36,649 nucleotides of DNA from Streptomyces aurantiacus (GTDB lineage Bacteria; Actinomycetota; Actinomycetes; Streptomycetales; Streptomycetaceae). Position numbers and translations under genes: made by a program. Below are positions 9,591-18,575 of the stretch, piece by piece. How positions within the stretch are numbered: the stretch's first letter is position 1; each line of letters begins with the position of its first letter. Under the pieces are notes generated by a model, which saw only the letters and a list, made by a program, of their open reading frames with translations, had not been told where the DNA came from and did no database searches. The stretch is taken from contig NZ_LIPP01000069.1 in NCBI RefSeq assembly GCF_001418335.1, forward strand, positions 26,865 to 63,513. The letters run 5' to 3'.

Positions 9591-10923
9591 CGCGCGGCAG
9601 ACGTACGTACGTCACGGTGGTCTCGATTCCGCTGTCCACCAGGCGTCCCTGGGCGTCGAAGGCCCCTGTCCCGTCCGTCATCCCGAAGTCGTTGTCGTTG
9701 ATGAGCGCGAGCGTGTCACGGTCCACGCGCGCGACGCCCTCGATCTTCCCGGGCACTCCCTTCACCTTGCCGAGGTCCACGACAAGACGCTTGCGCAGCA
9801 CGGGGACACCGGACGCCGCGGGATCCTCCAGCTGTTCCAGGGACGGCGACGTCGAGCTGTCGTCCCACGTGTCACCGAGGATGTCCGCACCACGAGTCAG
9901 CTTCACGACCTGCAGCCGGGCGGCGTTGTCGGTGCGCTCCTCGACCAGCAGCCGGTCGCGGCCCACGGCCACCACGGACGAGATCTTCAGCTCGGACGGG
10001 TCGTCCTCGTCAGGGTCCACCACGCCCACCGGATCGAACCGGTACGCGTACTCGGCGGTCACGGCGTGCTTCTTCGTCGAGAAACGCAGCAGACGTGCGG
10101 TCAGCGACGCCTCACCCGCATCCGTGTCCGGCAGGGACAGCGGGCTCTGTACGGCCAGCATCAGATCCCCGCCCGGGAGCAGGGCGAGCCCTTCGAAGCC
10201 GCGGTTGATCTTCCGGTGCAGCAGGACCGCGGGCAGCGCCTCGACGACCGGGTAGTCGGCGCCGGTCAGGTTCAGCCCCTTCGGGACAAACCGGGTGAGT
10301 ACCTTCCCGCGCGCGGAGACATGGACCAACGAGGGCCCGTACTCGTCCGCGAGCCAGAAACTTCCGTCCGCGGCACGCACGATCCCTTCGGTGTCCAGAC
10401 CGTTCGGGTCGAACGAGAGCGGCGTCTTCGCGTCGTAGGAGTACGGCGCCTCGTCGCGTGCCTTCTGGTTGGGCAGACCGGTGACGGGCCTGCCCGAAGA
10501 AGTGGTGATCGGGATCGAGTCCAGCACCTTCACGGACGCACCGGACACCCGGATCCTCACAACCGCCGGATCGAAGCCGGGCACGGGAAACGTACGGCGC
10601 TTCACGCCGTCCACCTTGATCTGGCCGTTGGGCCCGCGGTCCGTGACGGTCCAGAACTCCCCCTTGCGGCCGGCGGGGTAGATGTCGCTCCCGATGCCGC
10701 CGAGATCCACACCCCGGTCGTCGCCCACCGTGCCCGGCAGCAGCCCGTTGCTGAACGTGCCGAGAGGGAGCTCGCCGAGCGTCGCCGAACCCGTGACCCG
10801 CGCCTCCCGGGAGGGCGCGCCGACCGCGGGGCCCGCCACCACGAAAGCGGCCAGCACGGCGAGCGGCACGCCGGCGGCGACGGAACGGTGGACACGGCGC
10901 CGGCCTGCGGCGTACGGGGACAT
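9583..10923 (-). CDS. Secreted esterase-like phytase-family protein
   Basis: 446-residue exported protein of the esterase-like-activity-of-phytase family, a beta-propeller-like fold. Residues 1-36 are a signal peptide: basic start GRRRVHR, a long hydrophobic core, and an AVGA-type cleavage region. The mature part shows the family pattern GGIGSDIYPAGRKGEFWTVTDRG near the start, later DTEGIVRAADGSFWLADEYGP, GFEGLALLPGGDLMLAVQSP and, near the end, KIEGVARVDRDTLALINDND. ATG 10923 has AGGAGG 5 nt upstream. It is monocistronic and converges with xylA. The family is named after weak esterase activity; the true substrate, possibly a phosphoester, is not known. Location outside the membrane is well supported by the signal peptide. 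Confidence 0.85.
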   Translation of the reverse strand: MSPYAAGRRRVHRSVAAGVPLAVLAAFVVAGPAVGAPSREARVTGSATLGELPLGTFSNGLLPGTVGDDRGVDLGGIGSDIYPAGRKGEFWTVTDRGPNGQIKVDGVKRRTFPVPGFDPAVVRIRVSGASVKVLDSIPITTSSGRPVTGLPNQKARDEAPYSYDAKTPLSFDPNGLDTEGIVRAADGSFWLADEYGPSLVHVSARGKVLTRFVPKGLNLTGADYPVVEALPAVLLHRKINRGFEGLALLPGGDLMLAVQSPLSLPDTDAGEASLTARLLRFSTKKHAVTAEYAYRFDPVGVVDPDEDDPSELKISSVVAVGRDRLLVEERTDNAARLQVVKLTRGADILGDTWDDSSTSPSLEQLEDPAASGVPVLRKRLVVDLGKVKGVPGKIEGVARVDRDTLALINDNDFGMTDGTGAFDAQGRLVDSGIETTVTYVRLPRGI

Positions 10924-11066
10924 GGGGCCTCCTGGGACACAAGTTCGATGACAGTCGCAAGATTTCGCCCTCGCCCCGAACGCCGTACGGCCGACGGGTG
11001 AACGCCGGGCGTCCAGCGCTCATCCGGTGGGGGCGGGTCAAGCCCCGGCGGCCCCGCGGCCCGCTG

Positions 11067-12335
11067 TCACTCCTGCCCCTCGGCCAGGGCCAGCGCCGTC
11101 GCCGGGTCCTGGGACGCCGGTCCGACGGGAGCCCAGCGGCCCCGTACCTCGCGGTACGGCCACCAGCGGCCGTCCGCGCCCAGACGCAGCTGAGTCTGTC
11201 CGCCGGCCACGGACCACCGGTTGCCGGACGCGCGCAGAACGGGCCGCTCGTCCCCCTCCCAGGCCGACTCCAGGGCGGCACGCGCGCGTGCGAGCGTTTC
11301 CGCCTCCACCGGCCGGTCCGACTCCAGTACGTCGAGCGCGGGCGCACCCCCGTACTCCCAGGAGCGGACCGCGAGCGCCAGACCTTTGCGGTCGCGCCCG
11401 GAACCTTCCGCGAGCCGGACGGCCACCGAGGCACCGGGCGTACCGCACGCCAGCCGCACGGCGTCCTGCCCGGGCGTCAGTTCGGCTTCCACCGCGCGCT
11501 GTTCGTGGCCCGGCCTGAGCGCGTCGGCGAGCAGCCGGTGCGCCTCACGGGCGGCCTGCGCCGCCAGGAACTCCAGCGCGGCCGGATCGATCCCGGGCGC
11601 GGGCGCGGCCTCCGTGTCCAGCGAGGGCGACAGGCCAGGTTCCGCGGGCACGGCGGGCACCTCGGGCAGCGGAGGCAGGATTTCCCCGGCCGCGTAGGCC
11701 TCCGCGGCGTCGACACCCTCGTACGTGTTCTGCCGCACCTCGACGGTCTCGGCACGAGGGACGCTGCGCGTCTGCAACTCGTCGAGGAGCCCGCGCTCAC
11801 CGCGGCCGCGCAGCAGGAGCAGCACGAACGGATCCTGGTCCAGCAGCCGCGCCACCTGGTAGCAGAGCGCGGCGGTGTGACCGCAGTGGTCCCAGGCGTC
11901 GCAGTCGCACTCCGCCTCCAGATCGCCGAGACCCGGCAGGAGTTCGACACCGGCACTCGCCGCGTCCTCGACCAGATGCGGCGGCATCTCACGGTCGAGC
12001 AGCGCCGCGATGTGGCCCACCCGCTCGGCGGCCATGCCCAGGAACCGGTCCCACTGCTCCCCGGACAGCTCCTGAAGCAGGACGTCCGCACGGTGCGCGG
12101 TGCGGTCGCTGCCCTGGACCACCGCGGTGACGCGCCCGGGGCGGACCGACACGGCGCCCACGGCTCCCGCGCGCGCGAGCCGACGGCCCGTCCTCAGCTG
12201 CTCCGAGTCCAGCGCGGCGTCCTCCAGCGACTTGAGCCAGGCCTGCCCCCACCAGCTCTGGGCGAAGCCCCGGCCGCTCGCGGGCGGCAGAGCGGCGAAC
12301 GTGCGCTCCGGAGTGTTCTCGTACGGATCGCTCAT
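11067..12335 (-). CDS. SWIM zinc-finger protein, partner of the SNF2 helicase
   Basis: 422-residue cytoplasmic protein. A SWIM zinc finger (CxCx5CxH) is formed by Cys143, Cys145, Cys151 and His153 (CDCDAWDHCGH), following an N-terminal segment with the family's SWWGQAWLKSLE. After the finger comes a helical region, an acidic/proline linker with ETVEVRQNTYEG, and a C-terminal domain ending in WWPYREVRGRWAPVGPASQDP. Its ATG overlaps the SNF2 helicase stop (ATGA, 12332-12335), so the two are translationally coupled. The same pairing is known in other bacteria (Bacillus YwqA/YwqB type). SWIM domains bind DNA or protein; here it probably supports the helicase. No enzymatic motif is visible, and the biological task of the pair is not established. 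Confidence 0.88.
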   Translation of the reverse strand: MSDPYENTPERTFAALPPASGRGFAQSWWGQAWLKSLEDAALDSEQLRTGRRLARAGAVGAVSVRPGRVTAVVQGSDRTAHRADVLLQELSGEQWDRFLGMAAERVGHIAALLDREMPPHLVEDAASAGVELLPGLGDLEAECDCDAWDHCGHTAALCYQVARLLDQDPFVLLLLRGRGERGLLDELQTRSVPRAETVEVRQNTYEGVDAAEAYAAGEILPPLPEVPAVPAEPGLSPSLDTEAAPAPGIDPAALEFLAAQAAREAHRLLADALRPGHEQRAVEAELTPGQDAVRLACGTPGASVAVRLAEGSGRDRKGLALAVRSWEYGGAPALDVLESDRPVEAETLARARAALESAWEGDERPVLRASGNRWSVAGGQTQLRLGADGRWWPYREVRGRWAPVGPASQDPATALALAEGQE

Positions 12336-15208
12336 CGGGCGCCTCCTCGCAGTTCCACCAGGTCGGCCAGTTGGGCGTCGGTCAGTTCGGTGAGGGCCGA
12401 CTCCCCGGATCCGAGTACCGCGTCGGCCAACTCCTTCTTGCGCAGCAGCATGTCCGCGATGCGGTCCTCGATCGTCCCCTCGGCGATCAGCCGGTGCACC
12501 TGGACCGGCCGCGTCTGGCCGATGCGGTACGCGCGGTCGGTGGCCTGGGCCTCGACGGCCGGGTTCCACCAGCGGTCGTAGTGCACGACGTGCTCGGCCC
12601 GCGTCAGATTCAGCCCCGTGCCCGCGGCCTTCAACGACAACAGGAAGACGGGCACCGCGCCGTCCTGGAAACGCTGCACCATGGCCTCGCGCTCGGGAAC
12701 GGGTGTACCGCCGTGCAGGAACTGCGAGTTCACACCGCGTGCGCTCAGGTGGCGCTCGATCAGGCGTGCCATGCGCACGTACTGCGTGAAGACCAGAACG
12801 CACGCCCCCTCGGAGAGGATGGTGTCCAGCAGCTCGTCCAGCAGCTCCAACTTTCCGGAGCGGCCGGTGATCTTCGGCCGGTCCTCCTTGAGGAACTGCG
12901 CCGGGTGGTTGCAGATCTGTTTGAGGCCGGTGAGGAGCTTCATGATCAGTCCGCGCCGCGCCATGCTGTCGGCGCCCGAGATCTCCGCGAGGGTTTCACG
13001 GACCACGGCTTCGTAGAGGCCCGCCTGCTCCGTGGAGAGGGACACGGCGCGGTCGGTCTCCGTCTTGGGCGGTAGTTCCGGCGCTATACCAGGATCGGAC
13101 TTGCGGCGGCGCAGGAGGAACGGCCGCACCAACTGGGCGAGCCGGTCGGCCGCTCCCGGATCCTGCCCGCCCTCGACAGCCTTCGCGTACTGGTTGCGGA
13201 ACGTGCCGAGCCGGCCCAGCAGGCCCGGCGTCGTCCAGTCGAGGATCGCCCACAGTTCGGAGAGATTGTTCTCCACCGGAGTGCCGGTGAGCGCCACGCG
13301 CGCGCGTGCTTCGATGGTCCGCAGCTGCCGGGCCGTGTCCGAGTACGGGTTCTTCACGTGCTGTGCCTCGTCCGCGACGACCATGCCCCACGACACCTCC
13401 GCCAGGCGCGCCGTGTCGAGCCGCATGGTCCCGTAGGTCGTGAGGACGAACTCGCCGTCGGCAAGCCCCTCCAGACTGCGTCGCGCGCCGTGGAAGCGGC
13501 GGACGGGAGTGCCCGGCGCGAACCTCTCGATCTCCCGCTGCCAGTTGCCCATGAGGGACGTCGGACAGACGACGAGTGTCGGACCCGCGGCGGACTCGTC
13601 GGCCTGCCGGTGCAGATGCAGCGCGATGAGCGTGATCGTCTTGCCCAGGCCCATGTCGTCCGCGAGACAGCCGCCCAGTCCCAGAGACGTCATCCGGGCC
13701 AGCCAGTTGAGTCCGCGCAGCTGATAGTCGCGCAAGGTCGCGACCAGCGCCGGAGGCTGCCCGACCGGTTCCTGTCCCTCCGGGTCCGACAGATGGTCCC
13801 GCAGCGTCTCCAGCCACCCGGTGGGCCGCACGTCGACCCTGCGGCCGTCGACCTCCGTGGAACCCGTCAGGACGGCACTCAGCGCGTCGACGGGTGTCAG
13901 CTTGCGGTCCTGCTGGGCACGGGCGCGGCGCACCTCCTGCGGATCGACCAGGACCCACTGGTCACGCAGCCGCACCATCGGGCGGTTCGCCTCGGCGAGC
14001 CGGTCCAGCTCCTCGCGCGTCAACTGCTGGTCCCCCAGCGCGAACCACCAGGTGAAGGCCAGCAGCGCGTCGGCGGACAGGAAGGAGGGCGTGTCCGAGA
14101 CCGGTCCGCTCGCGCTCTGTTCGCCGTCCGGCGGCCCGATGACCGCGCGGGCCGTGAGCTTGTTCGCGAGTTCCCTGGGCCAGTGCACCTCCACACCGGC
14201 GGCTGTGAGCGATCGGGCTCCCTCGCCCAGGAGCTCGTTGACCTCCTCGTCGGCGAGTTCGATCGAGTCGGGCACGGTCGCCGACAGCAGGGGGGCCAGC
14301 GGAGCCCAGGCCCGGGCGGCACGGCGCAGCGCGAGCAGCGCGTCCATCCGCGCGCGCGGGCCGAAGGCCGGACTCGACCCGCTCCACACCTCGGCGGCGT
14401 CCGCCAGCAGGGCAGGGTCGTTGACGCTGTGCAATTGCAGCACCGCGCGGAACGGCAGCCGGTTCTCGTCCGACACGGCCGACGCGAGCCCCGGTACCTC
14501 GACGCGCAGCGAGATCCGTACGCCGGCGTCGTGCCCGGCCGCGATATCGGCCGCCCAGGCACGGTGCTCGGGTACGTGCTGCGGTTCGGGGGCGGCGAAG
14601 GCAGGGCCGCCCGCGGCGAGCGCCGCGGCGGGGGAGCGGGGCAGCGTGTCGGCGACGGCGTCGAGGAAGGCACGCAGCAGCCACTCGGGATCGGGCAGCC
14701 GCAGCGGTTCGGCCTCGTCGACGGGCACCGCGTGGGCGTGCGGCGGCATCGCGGCGGCCAGCTCACGGACCCGCTCCAGATCCCGCGCGCCCAGCGGGCC
14801 GGCGCGCCACGCGTCGTGGTCACCGGCGCTCAGCCCGGGCAGCAGCAGTCCCCGCGCGGCGAGTTGGAGGGCCAGGACGGCCGCGGCACCCCAGAAGGCG
14901 GTCGCCCCGTGGGCTTGTGAAGCGGCACGCGCGCGTGTGAGGACCGGGAGCGCCGCCCGCACCGGCAGCACGACAGCGGGCACCCGCACCGACTCGACAC
15001 CCTCCTCGCCGGGAAGGACGACGGTCAGTTCCTCGACGGAACCGGAGCCGACGGCAGGGAGTTCTTCGCCGTCGGGGAGCCAGAAAGCGACGTTGCCCGT
15101 GCGGGCCGGGTCGGCGGGGACGAACACGGCGTGGCAGTGAGCCAGTTCGGAGATCTCGGAGGGAGTGGGGGCAGGTATCCTCTGCACAGCGATGACTGCG
15201 TTCCTCAA
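12332..15208 (-). CDS. SNF2/HepA-family DEAD-like ATPase helicase
   Basis: Large cytoplasmic DNA-dependent ATPase (958 residues from TTG 15208; GTG 15187 gives 951). The N-terminal half is a poorly conserved bacterial SNF2 extension. The motor follows: motif I DDMGLGKT near residue 519, motif II DEAQ at 613-616, motif III LTGTPVENNL, and in the second lobe LVFTQYVRMARL, SLKAAGTGLNLT and the box RAYRIGQTRPVQ near residue 896. These are complete, so an active ATPase is expected. TTG 15208 has no good ribosome site and GTG 15187 has GAGGAA 13 nt away, so the start is unsettled. It overlaps the SWIM gene and has its own promoter at 15238-15266. Related proteins remodel protein-DNA or RNA polymerase complexes; the specific role is unknown. 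Confidence 0.93.
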   Translation of the reverse strand: MRNAVIAVQRIPAPTPSEISELAHCHAVFVPADPARTGNVAFWLPDGEELPAVGSGSVEELTVVLPGEEGVESVRVPAVVLPVRAALPVLTRARAASQAHGATAFWGAAAVLALQLAARGLLLPGLSAGDHDAWRAGPLGARDLERVRELAAAMPPHAHAVPVDEAEPLRLPDPEWLLRAFLDAVADTLPRSPAAALAAGGPAFAAPEPQHVPEHRAWAADIAAGHDAGVRISLRVEVPGLASAVSDENRLPFRAVLQLHSVNDPALLADAAEVWSGSSPAFGPRARMDALLALRRAARAWAPLAPLLSATVPDSIELADEEVNELLGEGARSLTAAGVEVHWPRELANKLTARAVIGPPDGEQSASGPVSDTPSFLSADALLAFTWWFALGDQQLTREELDRLAEANRPMVRLRDQWVLVDPQEVRRARAQQDRKLTPVDALSAVLTGSTEVDGRRVDVRPTGWLETLRDHLSDPEGQEPVGQPPALVATLRDYQLRGLNWLARMTSLGLGGCLADDMGLGKTITLIALHLHRQADESAAGPTLVVCPTSLMGNWQREIERFAPGTPVRRFHGARRSLEGLADGEFVLTTYGTMRLDTARLAEVSWGMVVADEAQHVKNPYSDTARQLRTIEARARVALTGTPVENNLSELWAILDWTTPGLLGRLGTFRNQYAKAVEGGQDPGAADRLAQLVRPFLLRRRKSDPGIAPELPPKTETDRAVSLSTEQAGLYEAVVRETLAEISGADSMARRGLIMKLLTGLKQICNHPAQFLKEDRPKITGRSGKLELLDELLDTILSEGACVLVFTQYVRMARLIERHLSARGVNSQFLHGGTPVPEREAMVQRFQDGAVPVFLLSLKAAGTGLNLTRAEHVVHYDRWWNPAVEAQATDRAYRIGQTRPVQVHRLIAEGTIEDRIADMLLRKKELADAVLGSGESALTELTDAQLADLVELRGGAR

Positions 15209-15237
15209 ATTTGACTACCAGGGCCTCGGGGTCGCCG

Positions 15238-15266
15238 AGAATACGGCACGGTAAGAGGTGCGCCAA
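15238..15266 (-). promoter_or_regulatory. Sigma70-type promoter of the SNF2-SWIM operon
   Basis: On the minus strand, TTGGCG (15266-15261) and TATTCT (15243-15238) are separated by exactly 17 bp. This predicts a transcript start near 15231, about 23 nt before TTG 15208 and 44 nt before GTG 15187. It is one of the best -35/-10 pairs in the window. Confidence 0.6.
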
Positions 15267-15297
15267 ATGTCCGAGTGGTGACCCCGGTCACTTCACG

Positions 15298-15325
15298 CGT
15301 GGGGTGGTGTCAGGTCCACCCCACG
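15298..15325. promoter_or_regulatory. 10-bp inverted repeat upstream of the desaturase
   Basis: CGTGGGGTGG at 15298-15307 and its exact complement at 15316-15325 flank an 8-nt centre, 125 bp upstream of the desaturase start. A second palindrome, GTGACCCCGGTCAC, lies 6 bp before it at 15278-15291. Because the flanking genes are divergent, operator function is likelier than termination, but this is inference. Confidence 0.45.
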
Positions 15326-15450
15326 GTCGAGTTTTCCCCCGCCCGGACCCGGGTGCTGGTGCCATGGTCGCCCCAGGCCGGTGATCCGTACGTTCTACAG
15401 GTCGGCCCGTTGTCCGCCCAGCCTGTTCCCATCAGAGACCGGAGTCCCGC

Positions 15451-16491
15451 ATGCCCGAAACCGCCGCCGTCGTGGAGCCGCCTTCCAGGGCCGCTCCCGC
15501 CAGCGAGTTCACCCCGCTCCTGCGCACCGTCAGAGGTCAGGGGCTCCTGGACCGCCGGCAGGGTTGGTACGCGCTCACCATCGCCGGCAACGCGCTCGCC
15601 CTGGCAGCCGTCGTCACGGGCATCGTCCTGATCGGCCACTCCTGGTGGGTGCTGCTGCTGGCCCCGGTGCTCGCCGTGCTGTGCGCCCGCACGGGCTTCA
15701 TAGGCCACGACGCGGGCCATTCCCAGATCACCGGCAGCCGGCGGTCGGGGCGGGTGATCGGGCTCATCCACGGAAACCTGCTGCTGGGCATGAGTTACGG
15801 CTGGTGGAACGACAAGCACAACCGCCACCACGCCAACCCCAACCACGTCGACAAGGATCCCGACGTCAAGGCCGACGTGCTGGTCTTCGCCAGCGGGCAG
15901 ACGGCGGGCCGTACCGGGTTGCGGCGCTGGCTCACCTGCCATCAGGCGTGGCTCTTCTTCCCGCTCACGCTCCTCGAAGGCGTCGCCCTGAAGGTCCACA
16001 GCCTGATGGACCTGCGTCGGCAGTCTCCTCGCGAACGTCCGGTCGAGGGCTTCCTGCTGATCGCGCACCTCGCCGCGTACGCGACTCTGCTGCTGAGCTC
16101 CATGCCCCTCGGCACGGCCCTCGTCTTCGCCGTGATCCACCAGGCGCTCTTCGGGCTGCACCTGGGCATGGCCTTCGCGCCGAACCACAAGGGCATGGAG
16201 ATGCCCGACCCCGACGGCGAGGGCTGGGGACACCTCCGCCGCCAGGTGCTAACCTCCCGCAACGTCCGCCGGGGGTTGCTGACGGACTGGTTCCTCGGCG
16301 GTCTCAACTACCAGATCGAGCATCATCTGTTCCCGAGCATGCCCCGCCCTCATCTCAAGCTCGCCCAGCCTCTGGTGCGCGCCCACTGTCAGGAGTTGGG
16401 TATCCCTTACACGGAGACGGGGCTCGTGGACTCCTACCGTCAGGCCCTGCGGCACCTGTACGAGGTCGGGGAGCCCCTCAGGGTCGAGTAG
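15451..16491 (+). CDS. Membrane fatty-acid desaturase (acyl-lipid/acyl-CoA type)
   Basis: Di-iron integral membrane desaturase of 346 residues that introduces a double bond into acyl chains. All three histidine boxes are present: HDAGH at 86-90, HNRHH at 123-127 and QIEHH ending at His291-292. The QxxHH form of the third box is typical of the DesA3/front-end type. Hydrophobic segments at about 43-80 and 185-225 account for the membrane spans. The N-terminal 30 residues are soluble and no cytochrome b5 or ferredoxin domain is fused, so electrons must come from a separate partner not seen nearby. ATG 15451 is preceded by CGGAG with 6 nt spacing. A fluidity-type role is likely; regiospecificity cannot be read from sequence. 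Confidence 0.93.
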   Translation: MPETAAVVEPPSRAAPASEFTPLLRTVRGQGLLDRRQGWYALTIAGNALALAAVVTGIVLIGHSWWVLLLAPVLAVLCARTGFIGHDAGHSQITGSRRSGRVIGLIHGNLLLGMSYGWWNDKHNRHHANPNHVDKDPDVKADVLVFASGQTAGRTGLRRWLTCHQAWLFFPLTLLEGVALKVHSLMDLRRQSPRERPVEGFLLIAHLAAYATLLLSSMPLGTALVFAVIHQALFGLHLGMAFAPNHKGMEMPDPDGEGWGHLRRQVLTSRNVRRGLLTDWFLGGLNYQIEHHLFPSMPRPHLKLAQPLVRAHCQELGIPYTETGLVDSYRQALRHLYEVGEPLRVE

Positions 16492-16605
16492 GGGTGCACC
16501 TCGGGGACGTATCGGGGTCGTATCAGGGTCGCGGTCCGGAACCGCCGGGAGCGTGGGTCCGTTCTCAAGACAGAGAGCGGCAGTAGCCGCTAAGGAGGCT
16601 CGGAC

Positions 16606-16788
16606 ATGTCAAGGAACGCGAAGACAGCCGCAGGCGGTGTCGCGGTCGGCATCATCCTGCTCATCTGGCTGCCCTGGTGGGCCGCCCTGCTGATCGTCCT
16701 GGGAGTTCCCGCGGCGGCGTATCTCACACTGGACCCCTCGCAGCGGCGCAGGCTGCGCCGCGTCGGTCGCAAGGAACTCGGCCGCTGA
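16606..16788 (+). CDS. Small single-span membrane protein (60 aa)
   Basis: The 60-residue frame has an excellent ribosome site (AAGGAGG, 7-8 nt before ATG 16606), which strongly supports translation. Residues 8-41 are one hydrophobic stretch (GVAVGIILLIWLPWW with VLGVPAAAYLTL following), long enough for one bent or two very short spans. The tail SQRRRLRRVGRKELGR is strongly basic and should lie in the cytoplasm. I recognise no family. It is 114 bp downstream of the desaturase on the same strand, so co-transcription is possible; no hairpin was identified between them. Confidence 0.75.
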   Translation: MSRNAKTAAGGVAVGIILLIWLPWWAALLIVLGVPAAAYLTLDPSQRRRLRRVGRKELGR

Positions 16789-16866
16789 GGCACCACCCGC
16801 TCGGTTCCCTTCCGGCACAGGAGTTGACCACGTCGCCGCTCGTGGGCCTGCCGATGGCGGGCTCCA

Positions 16867-16902
16867 CGGGCGGCCATGTGCCGCGCCCTGCGTGGCCGCC
16901 CG
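16867..16902. terminator. Hairpin between convergent small membrane gene and unknown gene
   Basis: CGGGCGGCCA at 16867-16876 pairs perfectly with 16893-16902 over a 16-nt GC-rich loop. It lies between the stop codons of two convergent genes and fits a bidirectional terminator. Confidence 0.6.
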
Positions 16903-16968
16903 ACGTCCGACGCCGATCCGCCGACGCGGCCTGCCCCACGTCGTCCCCTCCGGTGTCGGCCCGCCGGA

Positions 16969-17838
16969 TCAGTTCGGGCGTACGGCCATCTTCTCCAGAG
17001 CGTCCAGCAGGCCGGGCAGTTCGGGACCGCGGCCGACCGGCAGGATCTCCCCGGGCTTCTCGTCGAGCAGCACGAAGGCGATGTCGTCGGTCCGCGCCAC
17101 CATCGACCAGCCGGGCCCGTCGGCCCGGAGCGTCCGCGCGTCGCCCGGGGCGAAGGACGAGCGCACGCGGCCGAGCGGCGGAGGCGCGTCCACGTACGCG
17201 TGCGCTTCGGCGATGACGCGCCGGACGCCACTGAGCGGCTCCCGCCCGTCGTCGCCCCCGCCCCCATCCTCGTCCCCGCCGAGCTGGGCGGACCCGTCAC
17301 TCGGGGTGGTCTTTCCGGCCGTCGAATCGGCGAATTCGGTCTCGTCGATCTGTTCCCGCCAGGCGGCCCACTGGAGTGCGATCTCGTCCGCTCCGAGACG
17401 CCGCTGAGCGGCACCCCATGTGGACGTGTCGGGCGGGCACAGCGGTGCCTGCTCCGCGATGTCGGGCGCGGGATCGTGCGGGGCGGGCACACCGGGCGCG
17501 GCGACCGCCACGGCGAGCGGCCACCCGGGCAGTGCCGCCACCATCGTGCGATCGTCCGGCGACAGGTCGTACTCCATGCCGCAGTCCCAGGAGGCGATGG
17601 CGACGGCCACCAGCGAGACGTCGTCGATGACGACGGTCCACCGAGCTCCGTCGCCGTCCTGGCCCAGCACCAGGCCGTACCCGTCGGCGAGGGGTGCGAG
17701 GCCGAGCGCCGCACAGGCCTCGGGGTAGTCGTCGCCCAGCACACTGGGGAACTGCGCCGGCGTCAGAAGCACCGCCGTCAGCACGTACAGTGCGTCGTCG
17801 TCCCCGGTGGCGACGGCCTCATCGTCCGTCCCGGCCAT
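16969..17838 (-). CDS. Unrecognised conserved-looking protein (289 aa)
   Basis: No family recognised. ATG 17838 with GGGGAGG 5 nt upstream makes the gene convincing. The protein has two structured parts joined by a glycine/aspartate-rich linker (residues about 190-205). The first part (residues 14-110) alternates strands and short turns, with WTVVIDDVSLVAVAIASWD and MVAALPGWPLAVAVAAPG. The last part has GWSMVARTDDIAFVLLDEKPGEILPVG and a final helix LPGLLDALEKMAV. It is acidic and has no signal peptide, membrane span or catalytic motif. The repeated pattern of a strand describing a quantity followed by a helix resembles small beta-alpha adaptor or immunity-like folds, but this is only an impression. 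It is followed by a hairpin and appears monocistronic. Confidence 0.75.
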   Translation of the reverse strand: MAGTDDEAVATGDDDALYVLTAVLLTPAQFPSVLGDDYPEACAALGLAPLADGYGLVLGQDGDGARWTVVIDDVSLVAVAIASWDCGMEYDLSPDDRTMVAALPGWPLAVAVAAPGVPAPHDPAPDIAEQAPLCPPDTSTWGAAQRRLGADEIALQWAAWREQIDETEFADSTAGKTTPSDGSAQLGGDEDGGGGDDGREPLSGVRRVIAEAHAYVDAPPPLGRVRSSFAPGDARTLRADGPGWSMVARTDDIAFVLLDEKPGEILPVGRGPELPGLLDALEKMAVRPN

Positions 17839-18065
17839 CCCGACCTCCCCATCGCTACGATCCGTCGGCGCACCCTAATGCGCGCTCGCGGCCGTTGTCA
17901 CGGGGCCGGAACATGCGGGAAGCCGCGCCCGTCGTCCGGTCCGGGGGCGAAACGACCGGCTGCGGTCGCGCTGATTCCGCTTTTTGCCCCCGGCCTGCCC
18001 CCAGCCTGCTCCCGGTCTGTCTTCGGGGCGTCCCCGGTGTCGCGGGCTCTCTGTTTGCGCCCCGG

Positions 18066-18383
18066 TCAGGCGGCCGGCAGACCGAGGAGCGTCCGGGCCA
18101 CCGTGGCGGGCGACTCGTCGCGTTCCCGCGCGAGCGCGATGACGGCCCGGCACGCCAGCTCGTTCACGCCGAACGACAGAGCCTCCGGCGACACCCAGGT
18201 CGCGGCCTCGTCGATCCCGTCCTGGTCGTCCTCGGCACCCGCCGCCACATAGGCCGCCGCAGCTTCGAACAGGTTGTGCGTCTGCTTCTTCGGGCGAGGT
18301 TCGGCCGGTGAGGCAGGACGCCGGGACTCAGTCGGCCGCAGGCGTGAAAAGAGCTTCCAGACTCTGGCCATCGTGCCGGACAT
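18066..18383 (-). CDS. Unrecognised small protein (105 aa)
   Basis: No family recognised. The start is taken at ATG 18383, 8 nt after GGGGGAAGG; GTG 18392 and ATG 18371 are in the same frame. The first 40 residues are basic and disordered (RLRPTESRRPASPAEPRPKK). The rest is helical and acidic: FEAAAAYVAAGAEDDQDGI, then VNELACRAVIALARERDESP and ATVARTLLGLPAA. A charge-split shape like this suggests a small adaptor or binding protein rather than an enzyme. Gaps of over 180 bp on each side indicate its own transcript. Moderate certainty that it is a real gene, from ribosome site and codon bias. Confidence 0.6.
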   Translation of the reverse strand: MSGTMARVWKLFSRLRPTESRRPASPAEPRPKKQTHNLFEAAAAYVAAGAEDDQDGIDEAATWVSPEALSFGVNELACRAVIALARERDESPATVARTLLGLPAA

Positions 18384-18575
18384 GCGGGCCACCTTCCCCC
18401 GTGTGCTGTTTCACCGGTCATCGCCCATCTGTCCCCAGTCAGGCTGGAGTCGAAGCGTCGGCATCAGAAGACGGTGGTGCAGCGAAGCAGGAGGGTGGTG
18501 CGGTGAAGCGGGGTCGATCACCTTCGTAGTGGCCCGAACTCCCTGAGCGCTGCGGGAAGGTCCTGAGCGGCGTTC

